Source: Pteria penguin
Taxonomy: Eukaryota; Mollusca; Bivalvia; Pterioida; Pteriidae
Length of the DNA stretch: 64,000 bases
Direction: 5' to 3'
Assembly (NCBI GenBank): GCA_035048485.1
Contig: CM068590.1
Span: 4,712,093 to 4,776,092 of the forward strand
The notes under the pieces are model-generated. The model saw only the letters and a list, made by a program, of their open reading frames with translations, had not been told where the DNA came from and did not search any database. This document shows positions 33,293 to 45,010 of this stretch, piece after piece. Positions within the stretch are counted from its first letter, which is position 1. Every line of letters begins with the position of its first letter. The position numbers were made by a program, and so were the translations under genes.

Positions 33293-34066
33293 TCAGTATT
33301 TCACTATTTTCACTTCTCCTTCATACTCCCCAATCCACGCTCGTCCCATGTTGTCTACATCAATGTACCATGGCTTCTCCAGCCCAGGTAGTTGTATATA
33401 TTGGAGGAACTCGCCATCCTGGTTTAGGACGTGTATTTTGTTGTTGTCCTCATCAGTGATAAGGACGCGGCCACTGATGTCTGTAGTAACGTCCCGTGGG
33501 TAGAATGATAAAGCATCAGATCCTGTGTACTCGTACTGTAGTCTGTGGTCTTTATCGAATGCCACCAGTTTCTTTGTTCCTGTGTCAGTAACATATAGAC
33601 TTTCGTTGATTTTATTCACAGCTGCTCTATATGGATGGGAAAACAACTCTGGATCAAATTCATGTATAATGTCCCCATCACTACTGTACTGGATTACTCT
33701 GCTATCATCGTAAAACGTCACCACAACGTCATTGTTACGTAGCGAACATATTCCACACGGCGTGCACTGTGTAGAGAATAACGGCGTTATTCTCCGTGAG
33801 GTTGCTCTCTTTGACGCTGTCACGATACGCTTATTGATATAGTCACTGAAGAGAACATCTCCCTGTGGAATAACCGTAACGTCACTGAATCCGAAGTCAG
33901 TGTGTATGGTATCCCGTACAGCGCCATTACAGATCAACTGTATACAGCATGTACCAGTCCTCACCCAGGCCAGGCGTGATAACGTAGTACAGGCGATGTA
34001 TGGTAAATCATAACAAGGATTGAATGACGATACCATTTGCACTGAACTGTTTAGTCTTCCGTTCAT
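33293..34066 (-). CDS. N4: NHL-repeat beta-propeller protein, 5'-truncated member of the B-box/NHL family
   Basis: The only family member with an uninterrupted long frame: 257 codons from ATG 34066 to the TGA at 33293-33295. The first codons (MNGRLNSSVQ) correspond to the linker that follows the coiled coil in N5 (MIGNLNNSVQ); about 40 linker residues are then absent before SSFNPCYDLPYIACTT. The rest is a near-complete NHL domain: repeats centred on GFSDVTVIPQGDVLFSD, CGICSLRNNDVVVTF, RAAVNKINESLYVTDTG, DVTTDISGRVLITDEDNN and WYIDVDNMGRAWIGE. No zinc ligands, no signal peptide, no membrane segment. A leader-type splice donor lies only about 66 bp upstream of this ATG. It could be an expressed NHL-only protein or a young pseudogene. 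Confidence 0.6.
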   Translation of the reverse strand: MNGRLNSSVQMVSSFNPCYDLPYIACTTLSRLAWVRTGTCCIQLICNGAVRDTIHTDFGFSDVTVIPQGDVLFSDYINKRIVTASKRATSRRITPLFSTQCTPCGICSLRNNDVVVTFYDDSRVIQYSSDGDIIHEFDPELFSHPYRAAVNKINESLYVTDTGTKKLVAFDKDHRLQYEYTGSDALSFYPRDVTTDISGRVLITDEDNNKIHVLNQDGEFLQYIQLPGLEKPWYIDVDNMGRAWIGEYEGEVKIVKY

Positions 34067-34096
34067 GGTTGTTATTCTTTGATGATCAATTTTGAT
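34067..34096 (-). pseudogene. N4 remnant of linker upstream of the ATG
   Basis: The codons IDHQRITT just before the ATG match IDNQSIEA of N5. Upstream of about 34096 the sequence switches directly to leader-intron sequence (GATATCATC...GTAAGAC), so the B-box, coiled coil and most of the intron were deleted. Confidence 0.7.
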
Positions 34097-34131
34097 GATA
34101 TCCAGAATGTTACATAAACAGTGTGTCTTAC

Positions 34132-34210
34132 CTAAAAACGTTTTTGCAACGTAAGAACTCTGATCTATATTACCACTTCTTATTTGTTAGTATCTTGTCA
34201 CAATGGGCGT
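34132..34210 (-). other. Leader exon L4 of N4
   Basis: Minus strand ...ACGTTTTTAG|GTAAGACACACTG. Donor at 34127-34131. The matching acceptor has been deleted. Confidence 0.5.
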
Positions 34211-35280
34211 AGATAAACCAAAGATAAAAGGTCGAAATGCAAGCTTCAACACGAAAGTACTACGAAGCGAGACAGGTGCTTGACATGCCAAAGATCCAGT
34301 CAAATCATAGATTTTTCCCTTTTGTTCTGAATGCCTGCCTCTTGTACTCCAGAGAATGCTATACACTTACTAATAAGAAAAAATTGAGAGAATTACTAAT
34401 ATACATATCGAAGCTATTGCTTAGTACCTACATTTCGTCGTGTAGCACGTTTTAATAAGGCATGTAATTGCACCTTTCAGTGCAATGATATGTAACCAGA
34501 AGGGGTGAATGTAATTTGATTTATCATTGTGTTATAGGCCATATGCTGGCTATGACCATATTACAAAACCACCCAACCCCTTTTAGGGGATTGATTCATT
34601 GATTGCAGATAGTGTCACGCCACTTCACGATTACTTCGGTGACGACATCTTTCTGATGCCTTGCATAGAAATTTTAACTTTTGCACCGGACTCATCCTTG
34701 AAGGATCTTTTGCATACCGCCCCTACCATGACTTGCTTTTCATTGTCTTATCCCAACGACATTTGTGGTTCCCTTTTCGATGAACTTCACAAATATTTTG
34801 ATTTGTAAGGTGGATGTCTCAAATGTGTGTTTCTTTGGCAATCCGAATTTCTTGAATAAAAAACCTATTTTTTCCCTTCTTTCTTTTATTTTGTTTGTTT
34901 TTACAATTTGTTTGTAACACAGATTGTTGCGTCAATAAGCACTGTTGTGTATACAAGAGTATTCCCATAATCATATCGAAGTTTGTCTTTATCAACCGCA
35001 TTCAAAAGTCCTGTCCCTTTAAATAATACATATAATGATTCGTGACGCTTTCTTACTTGCACTTTTTTCAATGCAATTATTTGTGAGCAATTTTTATTAC
35101 ATGCATATAATGTTTTAGGTATTGATCCACATATCTAAATGACCTTCGTGTAAGGTAAATAACGAAGAGATACCGAAGGGTCAACGGTATCTCGTAGTTC
35201 ACTGGCTGAATGACAATATCGTACATATGTGTACAGTGTCATATTCAGACAAATGCAAACCCAATTTAATTGAGGTGAGA
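34211..35280 (-). promoter_or_regulatory. Promoter-side block of N4
   Basis: Aligns with 12161-13250 and 44940-45990. Carries the GCCACTTCACGATTACT...GACATCT segment near 34615 and the CATATCGAAG...ATCAACCGCATTCAA segment near 34975. Promoter role inferred from position. Confidence 0.4.
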
Positions 35281-36165
35281 CCAGGGTCGTTGGATAAAAA
35301 AGTGTCCCCTAGTTGCATTCAAATCCCCTCGCAAAAGTCCTGCAAGAACCTTTCAAGTCGTGGGAGTAAATACATAAATATACACATATGAACACACTAG
35401 AAGAGAAAACAGAAGACATGTGATAAAGCTGTCTGACACAAATCACCAAGGACATGCACAGGTAACATAATAATAATAGACGGAAAATATACACGGAAAA
35501 ACATTACACAAATATACGATTGTGCAGCGGTTACGATACCGACTTTGGACAGTCAACTGAAGTACCAAATCGTCACTCAAATGGTGTTATAACCTGTTTA
35601 CGGGCGCCCACCTTCCCACTCACCGCAAAAGCATAGTCAACAAAGGAAATACATTTAGAAATTTATAAATAATCATCCATATAAAGAAATAACAAGGATC
35701 AACAGGTTTCTAAAGAGGAGAGGTGATAAAAACCTTTTTCACACGAAACGTTTATGGATTAATAAGTTGTTCTCAAAAATATGTAACGCGATATCAATGT
35801 AAGTAAACCGTGCTTTGCCCGTTTGTAAGCGAGCTCAGATCCTTGATTAGTACGAGTCCCGACTAAACGTCAGAGGGGACGAGGATCAGAACTTTGTCTC
35901 CTCTGAAAACGTTTGGACATGGCCCGTCATAGAGTCCCCCCTGCCATGTTACTCAGCGTGAGACTTTCATGTAAAAGTCTGCACTGGATAGTTAAGAGAT
36001 CCAATACAAGATCTATGGCTTTAACGATGATCTCGGGGTCAAACTATCGATGTCGAAGGCGTTTATAATTTTAAAACCCGCCGATATGAAATTATTGGAA
36101 CTTTTGATCTTCCTTGACTTGTACACTAGATCACCGTAGGAATTGGAATAGGAAATTCCGCTGAA
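35281..36165 (-). other. Probable degraded 3' portion of PLE3
   Basis: The minus-strand translation is full of stops but continues past the PLE3 RT end. I see no separate gene. Assignment rests only on continuity with the RT fragment at 36166-36466. Confidence 0.35.
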
Positions 36166-36466
36166 TTAGTTTTGTTGAAAAGTCACATTTCCGAGTTTAG
36201 ATAAAATGTTTGAATAAGATCTGTAAAATTCACCAAGCGTTTTGCGAAGTTTATCATATCTATAACTATGTGTAAGAAGTTTAAAAGTAATCTGACACCT
36301 TTTTTGCGTGAAAATCCAAAATGTTAGTGCAGGTCTTAGCGAACCGACCCACTTGACTGATATAAATATCATATGATGGGAGTCTGGAGACACCACCATC
36401 TACATGTACATAAGGGAAATTTACAATAGGAGATCCTACGTAGAACTGAGTTCGAATGCCTTTCAA
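36166..36466 (-). pseudogene. Penelope-like RT C-terminal fragment (PLE3)
   Basis: Two overlapping minus-strand frames give, in order, SRLPSYDIYISQVGRFAK, then ITFKLLTHSYRYDKLRKTLG and EFYRSYSNIL. This is the PLE thumb/C-terminal pattern (SYGVYISQL, KLLxQGF, RKFYGRY in PLE1). A frameshift near 36290-36310 separates them. It belongs to a different PLE lineage from PLE1 and PLE2, judging by residue divergence. Confidence 0.65.
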
Positions 36467-37874
36467 CAGAAGTCAGTCTGCATCAACATCTAGAAGTCAG
36501 GAATCCACATTTCTTATGGGAGTGCATTCTTGTGTCAAGACCATCGCCTCAAACGAATTAATATCATGAATATTAAAATTACATAGGTCTATACTATATC
36601 AATAGCAGAGATATAACTCGGAGTATCGTAGACCATTCCTACACATCATTATGATTTAGATCGCATAATTATAGATACTAAACGGCATCTCTCGAAAGTA
36701 GTCAATAATTTCATGTATTTGTAGTGTCATACAGCTTTGTCAGATGTCTTCTGTTTTCCCTTTCAGGTATCTTCCTCACTTCATGAACGCCGCTTTCTCG
36801 AATTTTCCGTTATCTCTAATTTATCTCAAAGTCCCCATGTTAATTTATTGATACAAATACTTACTCAGACTTTGCTGAACTGGAACTCTTTTACATGAAC
36901 CTTCCGCGTTTCGGTTGTCGAGAGTCCACTGCATATCCGAATTTAACTCGAATGTACGGTATTTCATTTGTGATCAGAACCGTAATTTACCCTATTTCAA
37001 AATAGTTCAGTTCGATTCCCGGGTTGCACCACTATGATTAAGAGGTTGGTTACCTCCTGCCTCCATGCGGCGATATAACTTAAAATTGTTGAATGGGACG
37101 TAAAGCACCAATCAACCAGCCAACAACAACCAAGGTGATCAGACTCTATGACTTTGACTTTTGAATTTTTAATCGATATGCTTCTTCATATATTACTATA
37201 TCCAAATTAATATAAAATTAGATGTACAGCTCTTGAGTAATTAAAAAAACTGTTTTGTGATGAAGCGACAAACGGAACGACAGCTGGACGCACAGGATGA
37301 TTCCTATATACATAAATGGATTTTTTTTTCGGGTTAAAATTGTGACACACTCTTCCAAAACAAGCGCTAAACTTTATCATATCAGTTCTTATCTTTCTAT
37401 GTTTCGTGTATAAATAGCCAAATCAATATTTTTAACAAAACGTCAAATCAAGGGTAGTCTGGTTTTTATAATATAGTAAATTATATAGATTTACAGAAAT
37501 TTCTTTTAAATTGTCCCAAAATAAATGAATTAACCTTATAAAGTTAGCATTGAAATCTAAAAGAAAATGGTCCTTTCCACGTGACCTTAGCATATTGCAC
37601 ACGTGGTAAAAGTAAGGAAATGCCTCTGTCCAAACCAATCATGTTACGTAATTATAGGACATTTACTTTCTAGGGAAAGACAAAAATAATGCTGCTAAGT
37701 TTTATCAAAATTCTTCAATTAATTCTGGAGAAGTTTATCATAGATCAACATAACATACAAATACTACATGCCTTCATTCATCTCCTTGAATAAATCATCT
37801 ACACTTTTATGATACAATTGCTTCCAGTAGACTCAAGCATTTTACTAGACACCGAAGACACAAACAAAGATTCA
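36467..37874. other. Intergenic block paralogous to 13640-14930
   Basis: No gene. Shares long stretches with the N1-N2 interval. Contains a SINE tail at about 37015-37130. Confidence 0.55.
37015..37130 (+). repeat. Mollusc-type tRNA-derived SINE, 5'-truncated
   Basis: Begins at a B-box-like GTTCGATTCCCGGG, then GTTGGTTACCTCCTGCCTCC, and ends in a body of the type GGGACGTAAAGCACCAATCA followed by a short CAACCAGCCAAC repeat. This ending is a common SINE tail in molluscs (from memory of the family). The A-box half is absent. Confidence 0.5.
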
Positions 37875-38215
37875 TCTCTGACGGGAGACGCTTATTCCTC
37901 GTTTAACCTCTGAAAGGAGACGCTAACTTTTCCAGTGCATTTGGTGTCACCTCTGACAGGAAATGCTCGCTCCTCCAAGGCACCTAGTTTCACCTCTGAC
38001 AGGAAACGCTTAATCCTCCTACGCACCTGGTCTAATCCCTATCAGGAGACGCTTACTCCTCCCAGACACCTAGTTTCACCTTTGACAGGAGATGCTTATT
38101 TCTCCAGTTCACCAAGTTTCACCTCTGACAGGAGACGTTTACTTCTCCATGGTTCCTAATTTCACCTCTGACAGTAGATGCTTACTCCTCTAGGGCACCT
38201 AGTCTCATCACTAAA
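37855..38215 (+). repeat. 43-bp minisatellite array C
   Basis: About eight diverged units (CACCTCTGACAGGAGACGCT then TACTCCTCC...GGCACCTAGTTT), each 42-44 bp. Confidence 0.9.
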
Positions 38216-38404
38216 TGTCATGGGTACATCACACATTGTCACATTACACAAGTTACCATCGCTTTCTACATTATGCTCACACTTCTTCCTTTACACCAAG
38301 AAGCTCGTAAAAAAGTTCCTTAAGGAGGGATATGAGAAATTTTATATAGTGCTGATATACAGTTATTTTCATTGTACACTGTAAAACTAACTCGTGTCGT
38401 TTAT
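38216..38404. other. Intergenic spacer between arrays C and D
   Basis: Matches 15190-15385, so arrays A and C/D belong to the same duplicated segment. Confidence 0.5.
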
Positions 38405-38700
38405 ATCATTTGGCATTCACGGCGAGGTGGCTAGCAAAACGGTGAAATGTGACCGATCTGAGCTCCTGTTCACAATTCAGGCACCTGTTCTTACTACTGA
38501 CAGGTGAAGCTTCTTCCCAAGCACGTGATCCCAACTCTAATAGAAGTTTGATCTTAAAAAGCATCTGGTATCGCCATTGACAGATGAAACTTGCTTAACC
38601 CGAGAATCTAGTCTAACTCAAGACCAGAGGAGCTTGTTCGTCCCGAACAGCTGGTATCACCTCTGAAATACAGGGGTCCATAAACGTCCGTCCATTTTCA
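38405..38700 (+). repeat. 43-bp minisatellite array D with start and end phrases
   Basis: Starts TTGGCATTCACGGCGAGGTG then GCTAGCAAAAC, runs through five or six diverged units and ends CTGAAATACAGGGGTCCATA. It shows the complete layout of this repeat module. Confidence 0.75.
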
Positions 38701-39607
38701 TTGCTGTGTGTGCAACGCTCACATAAGTCAAATAAATTTTACATTTGTGTATAATTAGGCAGTTTTTTTTATCGACACTCTACCTTAGTAAAATGTATCG
38801 GTCATTTTTACGCAGAGTTAGCTGAATACATCCACAAGGGAATGTTATTCACTTTTAAGAACTGCCGAGAGCTCTTTTGCGTTTCAGCTGTTCGCGAGCA
38901 TACCGATAAGGTTCGAACAATAGACATTTCGCTTCAAACAAGAATGTTACTCACTTGCCTACACCGCCTCCGCAATCGCTCCGCGTGCTTTGTTTGTTGT
39001 CATAACTTTCTTGCAAATTCGTATCAGGTTCAGATTTGTAAAAAAGGAATTTCTCAAGTAGCTTTCAAACCATCCTTTTTAAAATGTCAATTTACATGAA
39101 ACACACATCTGAGGGAAAGCATATTTTAAACCTTCAGTCAGCTGAATTTATTCACCTTAATTGGCAGTGAGCATATTGCGTGGCTATAACACTTTGACAG
39201 CAAATGAAACAGGATAGAAACGAATCAGATTATTAATTGATTCCGGTTATCTTTCAACTCTCAATTCTTTGAAGTTTTGATTTTGTTTGAGTTATCTCCC
39301 CTGCTGCGTGATGGTTATTTGCCTTTTTGTTGTACATTGTGAGTCGCTTGTCATACACATATACATGGGTATATCTCCCGATCTGGAAGAGGAGTGGGAG
39401 GACGGTCCTTTCAAGACAGAGAACTGGGGATAGAATCGATATAATGCTTGGTGAATCCACAAATACCTTACCTAGATTGGGTAACTTCCTCCCAACCTTA
39501 ACATTCTACCAAAACTGTCAGTCTGACTCTTTCTGAAGATGAAAACACATTTTCCGAATCATGCAGGATGCAAGTCACAAAATCTTAATCATAACTTAAT
39601 AGGATTA

Positions 39608-39642
<35 letters not shown>

Positions 39643-39873
39643 TGTGTGTGTGTGTGTGTGGACAAAATATGTGAACTATTTTCGGTGTTGACAAATGATT
39701 TTAAGTCAGCCAATATGAAGTAAAGAGAGAAAAAAGGATTTGCATCTCCTCTTACTACGGTTATGTTTCTGTCGCCAAATTCTACTACTGTTGGTTCAAA
39801 ATCCAACTCATTTGTCTTATATTCATCTGTGATAATATTACAGAAGTTGCAATACATGTAAAGAGTAATTTAC
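38701..39873. other. Intergenic sequence and orphan intron
   Basis: 38885-38985 is a tRNA-like SINE remnant. 39005-39300 is part of the 3' block. 39540-39873 matches the intron next to the leaders. No B-box or NHL body lies between, so the body that belonged to L5 has been deleted. A (TG)n run is at 39612-39660. Confidence 0.55.
39612..39660. repeat. (TG)n microsatellite
   Basis: About 24 TG units with one GAG interruption, inside the orphan intron fragment. Confidence 0.95.
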
Positions 39874-39920
39874 CTTAAAACTTCTTGTACCTTGATCAAC
39901 TGCTGCACACACATTCTAAT
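39874..39920 (-). other. Orphan leader exon L5 without a gene body
   Basis: Minus strand ...AGAAGTTTTAAG|GTAAATTACTC. The donor differs from the others (GTAAA for GTAAG). The upstream side continues into a full promoter-side block, but no coding body follows on the minus strand before N4. Confidence 0.5.
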
Positions 39921-40860
39921 TAGAGAACTTATTTGAGAGAATTCCCAATTTTCGTATCGAGGTTCGTTCTTAGAAACCGCATTCAATTCTGTAGTCCCTT
40001 TGAATAATTCATATGATTCATTGCACCCATCCAAATCCTATTATCTTTGAGCTGATTTGGAGATTGGGGGTTGTGTAATTCAATAAAAAGAATTCTGTCA
40101 CAGACAATGTGCTGGCTTTTGTCAGATTGCAACATCACTAAAACTCCTTTTAGAGGATTGATTTGTCCATTGCATATAGTATTACTACACTTAACGATTA
40201 CTTTACGAATATGGCGACGGCATCTGCCTGATGCACTACATGGAAATTTGAACTGAACCCATCCGTGAGGGATATTTTACATTCTGCCCCAAATATAACA
40301 CGTGAGTTCCTGTTCATTGTCTTATCCCAAAGAAATGTGTACATGTGTGAATGTTAAAGGAACTTCACAAATACTTTGATTTGGTCGGCGATGTCACTGT
40401 CACATGATTGTTTTTAGCAATGTGAATAGACATTCACATTTCTTGACAACAAAACTTTTTTTCCTTTTCCTTTTTTTTTGGTTTGGGGTGGTGGTTAGGT
40501 TTGGTTTTGTTTCTTTTCTTTGAATAATTGTTTGCAACATAGATTTTTGCTTCGATGCGAACTGAAGTTTATTTAAAGGAATTCCCAATAATTATATCGA
40601 AGTTTGTTTTTATCAACCGCATTCAATAGTCCTGTCCTTTTAAATAATACATATAATGATTTTTGACGCTCTGTTACGTGCACTATTTTTAATGCGATAA
40701 TCTGCGAGGAATTTCATTGCCAACATATAATACCTCTTTTAAGTATTAGTCCACATTTATAGCTTTCAAAACAACCTTCCCGTAATTCTAATTCTTATCT
40801 AAATTTATTTTTATGCCGCTTATTTTCCCCATCAAAAGAGAAGAAAAGATGATGTAATAT
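39921..40860 (-). promoter_or_regulatory. Promoter-side block upstream of orphan leader L5
   Basis: Contains the duplicated segment twice (near 39945 and 40585) as in the N1 and N5 units. If the block is a promoter it now has no body. Confidence 0.4.
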
Positions 40861-40925
40861 CATTATGAAACCTACAAGTTATCAAATAGTATGTCATGCA
40901 TTTTGTGTTTGTGTGTGTGTGTGTT

Positions 40926-40927
40926 AG

Positions 40928-41017
<90 letters not shown>

Positions 41018-41020
41018 GAG
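40926..41020. repeat. (ATT)n microsatellite
   Basis: About 31 trinucleotides without interruption, giving an artefactual poly-Leu frame. A short (GT)n run precedes it at 40905-40923. Confidence 0.97.
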
Positions 41021-42309
41021 GGGAGGGGTTGTTATTCCACCAATGCTTGATGTAACTTCATATCATATTGAATATATTCAGCATACGCTTTTGCATTATA
41101 TTGTATAAATTCTCTCGACACTTGCCTAACTGGGTAACTCTCCACTCGGATACTGTTGGCTTTTTAGAACTATTGAGAAAACGTTCACGTGTCAACTGCA
41201 CGACATCAGGTTCGAAACTTGGGCATTTCGCTCCAAACAAGAATGTTGCCTACTGATATATAACACCTCCCCACTCGACAGGTATACAAAGTTTGTCGTC
41301 ATAATTTTATCTCGAGGTCGTATTATGTTCCTCTGTTTCAATTTTGTATAAAAACAATTTGCTAGTTACTTTAAAATAACCTTTTCTGAAAACGCTAATA
41401 ATATCACATTCATATGTGAGTGCTAAGCATTTGTGCTTTGCTAGTGATTGTGATAATATTCAACCAAAACAGTATGTTGTTTTAATATTGTCAGAGTTGT
41501 CTTCCTTTAATGAAAATAACTTTTGTAGTAGGCAATACACTGTTTATTGCAAATGCATTATTTTATAGATACAGTAAAATTATATACAAAATTATCAATA
41601 TTATGTTTTAATATTTATACGTACAGTTGCAGTAGTTACAAGGGAGAAACACTTTGAAATGTTCATTCTCCGTGTGGATTTTACACCTTTTATTTATTAT
41701 CTTATGAAGATGGTATTAACATGTTTTACTACAACATTTTGCCTTTGTTTTGAGAATCAAAAGAAATGTAAGGTATCTCTAGATTCTTAGTTCCCCTTTT
41801 TATTCCCCGCGCCATCACCACTACCCCCCCCCCTCCCCGTTTTTTTTTTTTTTGGTGGGGGGTCAATTTTCTTTCATATTACAAAATCATACAATTTCCT
41901 GAAATTAAGGATCTCTGTTTGTTTATGGAGTCCTCCCCCCCCCCCTTATGAATTATCCGAGAGGGGATCCACTCGTGATTTCGTGGGTAATATTATTTTC
42001 CCGGAATCTCAGTGTGGGCTTATACTTGTAACTCCATTTCCAACTTAAAATGAGACGAACATTTTATGTTGTCGCTATAGCTATTGAGATATCTTATATA
42101 GATGTCAATGTACATGAAGATTTACTTCTTCTATATATAATGTCATGGATATATCGAAACTGCAGGTTTCAAAACACACGAATGCAATGTTCTGTCAAGA
42201 GTTTTTGTTTTTTGCTGATAGAAAACGAAGAAAAGGAGGGACAGGTTAAAATGTTTGGTGATTTCCACCATGATGCGTTATTGTAATTTATATACAGCAT
42301 GGATCGCTT
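41021..42309. other. Intergenic, 3' block downstream of N5
   Basis: No gene. 41175-41275 is the tRNA-like SINE remnant, 41295-41780 the 3' block, 41820-41950 C-, T- and G-rich simple sequence, and 42045-42309 the immediate 3' flank shared with N1 and N4. Confidence 0.55.
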
Positions 42310-43925
42310 TCAGAATTCCACTATTTTCAATTTCCCATCCCATTCCCCAATCCACGCATGTCCCTTGCTGTCTATATCGATGCAACGTGGCGCCTTCAGT
42401 CCTGTAGGTTGTATATACTGGAGGAACTTGCCATCCTTGTTTAGGACGTGTACTCTGTCGTTCCTTTCATCAGTGATAAGGATGCGGCCACTGATGTCTG
42501 TAGTAACGTCAACCGGATAAAATGATGAGGCATCAGATCCTGTATACTCTTACCGTGGTCTGTGGTTTTTATCAAATGCCAGCAGTTTATTTTTCCTTGT
42601 GTCAGTAAAGTATAGATCCCCGCTGACTTTATTCACATCTACTCTATATGGATACGAAAACAATTTTGGATCAAATTCATGTATTATGCTTCCCGTACTA
42701 CTGTACTGGATTATTCGGCGATCATAGAAGTACGTGATGACGACATCACTGTTACGTAGCGAACATATTCCCCACGGCGTGTACGGTGTAGGGAATAACG
42801 AGGTAATTCTCCATGACGTCCCTCCCTTTGACGCTGACACGATACGATCATTGGTACAGTCACTAAAGAGAACGTCTCCCTGACGTGTGACGGTGACGTC
42901 ATTGAACTCGAAGTCAGTGTGTATGGTATCCAGTGAGGTGCCATCACGGTCCACCAGCTGTACACAGTGTTGACCAGTCCTCACCCAGGCCAGACCTAAT
43001 GACGTGGTACAGGCGATGTATGGTAAATTATAACCTGGATTGAATGATGAAAATACTACTGGCGTGGATAATACTGGTGTAACAAGCGCGGACGCTTGCT
43101 GTGATGATTCTTTACTCCGTGTGACTTCTCTGACATTGCTTGAAATTTTCTTTTCGAAATTTTGAACAGAATTGTTCAGGTTTCCAATCATGGCTTCTAT
43201 ACTTTGATTATCAATTTGTCCAGAACTGTAACATGGAGGTGACTTCTGCGATAGGGTTGGCACAGTTTTCATATCGGCGATATCAAACTTGTGTTCTAAT
43301 AGACTGATATCATTTATTTGTAGAAGTTCCTCTAGTTGTCTTATGTTTCTTTTGAATTCCTCATACTTGTCATTTATTACTTTCTCCTGTGTTTGAAGCT
43401 CCATTTCTGCGTTTACGCTGATTTCTCTAAGCCTCCTTCGTACTTTATCTAAAGTTTCATCTACAACATTATGGATACGAGCTGCATGCGCTATCAAATC
43501 TTGGTCAATTTTCTCGATGACGTCCTTGTAATCATGCGTCATCTGTCTAGCTCCATCAAAAAGAATTTTCCATTGTGTCAGACATTCTTGAATAGGCCCC
43601 TGCAAATTCTTTGTTTCACGGATTTTCTTATCACGAATTGCTTCTTCAATTTCTTCCAAGTCATGTCCCTTATGTGATGTTATGGAACATTTTACACAAC
43701 ATGCCTCATCGCATGCTTTACACCAAAATATATTTTTATTGTCAGTGTGTCTCTTGCATATTCGTTTTCTTCTTTCTGAATATAGCGCAAACTTGTGAGT
43801 TTGTCTTTTCTTTTCTCGATCCTCTTTACACCCCTTACACAGAGCATCTTCGCAATTCAGACATTGGTATTTTGGTTATCACAGCTCACAACACCACAAG
43901 GCACTGCTCGCTGGACATCTGCCAT
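42310..43925 (-). pseudogene. N5: B-box/coiled-coil/NHL TRIM-like gene, near-intact but with two disabling changes
   Basis: The ATG at 43925-43923 (MADVQRAVPC) is followed by a 4-bp deletion near 43874, at about codon 18, which throws the frame. The original frame then runs unbroken from about 43870 to 42550 (over 430 codons): B-box cysteines and histidines, second B-box, coiled coil (residues about 120-230, ending QLEELLQINDISLLEH), Ser/Thr-rich linker and NHL repeats. It stops at a TAA (42550-42552) where other copies have TAC (PRYEYTG). Beyond it another 79 codons remain open to the ancestral TGA at 42310-42312. The acceptor TAG is at 43929-43931. Best template for the family structure. 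Either a recent pseudogene or two assembly errors. Confidence 0.85.
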
Positions 43926-43928
43926 CTT

Positions 43929-44935
43929 CTACAAATAAAATGGCATTATGCTGAAAACTGAATACGGTCAAAGAGAGAAGTCGTATATTTAGTAATCATC
44001 GGATTGCGCAGTAACGTCAAGGCATCAAATTTTGTTCTAAACAGTAACTGGAAGCCTATTAATAATATTTATAACTGTGTCCAACTTACGAGAGGCGTAG
44101 TTGTGCATATATACTGGAATGAATTTACTCAATGATGTAATTTTACAAGAAATTGTCTAATAAGAATTACAGTTCTATTTATATTTTAAAATCTAAAAGT
44201 TAGTCCTAGCAAGACCCATTTCAAATAGATATAGAACAGTCTGTATGTGACATTATACAACAAATAGAGCAGAGGAAATGATTGCACTACAGCAATTTTC
44301 TTAGCATGTTGATTGTTATTGTTTAACTCCCTTCGTAAAATGCATTGGACAATAGTGACGTCATTTTATGTTTTGGCGGATTTTCTGCAATATCATATAA
44401 TTGCGTATTGCCTTAACACAGATGCGTGCCAATATTTCGAAAAGAGTTTTCGTCTTCCATGACGCAATTCAAGAAGATAGATGTCTAGTTTTTGTGATGT
44501 AGAGTGAAGCACACAATGCACATTTTTAAAAGTCAGCAACTATTCATGTATCACATAAAAGTGACAATCTGGAAATCATATTAATTATAAGTTATAACAA
44601 AAATATAACAGAATAGTCAGATAAGTATAAAGATTACACAAAGAGCTTACTTGGATTTCAACTCCCAATCCTTTCGCATTCTACCAATAAGGTAATTCTC
44701 ACTATTTCTGAATGTATACAATAATAATAGATATAAAAAGGTGTTGGCATTTGGTATCTATTTTCGGTTGTTACATGTCAGTCAAATAGGTGGGGAAGGA
44801 TTTGCACCCCTCTTCTTACGGATATGTTTATTTCGCCAACTTTTACCACATGGAAGTTAAAAATCCCACTTTCGGAAATTTCTTTTTGCGTTATTCACCC
44901 CTGATGATATCACAAATTTATGTTACCAGTCTTAC
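43929..44935 (-). other. N5 intron
   Basis: 1007 bp between donor GTAAG (44931-44935) and acceptor TAG. Homologous to the N2 intron at both ends, with extra sequence near 44020-44440. Confidence 0.55.
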
Positions 44936-45010
44936 CTTAAAACCTGAAGACCCCGATTAACATTACGGCGTCCTCTTTGTTGGTAGCTAGTTACTATGGA
45001 CGTAGATCAA
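44936..45010 (-). other. Leader exon L6 of N5
   Basis: Minus strand ...CAGGTTTTAAG|GTAAGACTGG. Positioned as in the other units. Confidence 0.55.

Noticed and set aside
40896..41108. Poly-leucine frame
   Set aside because: Artefact of the (ATT)n microsatellite.
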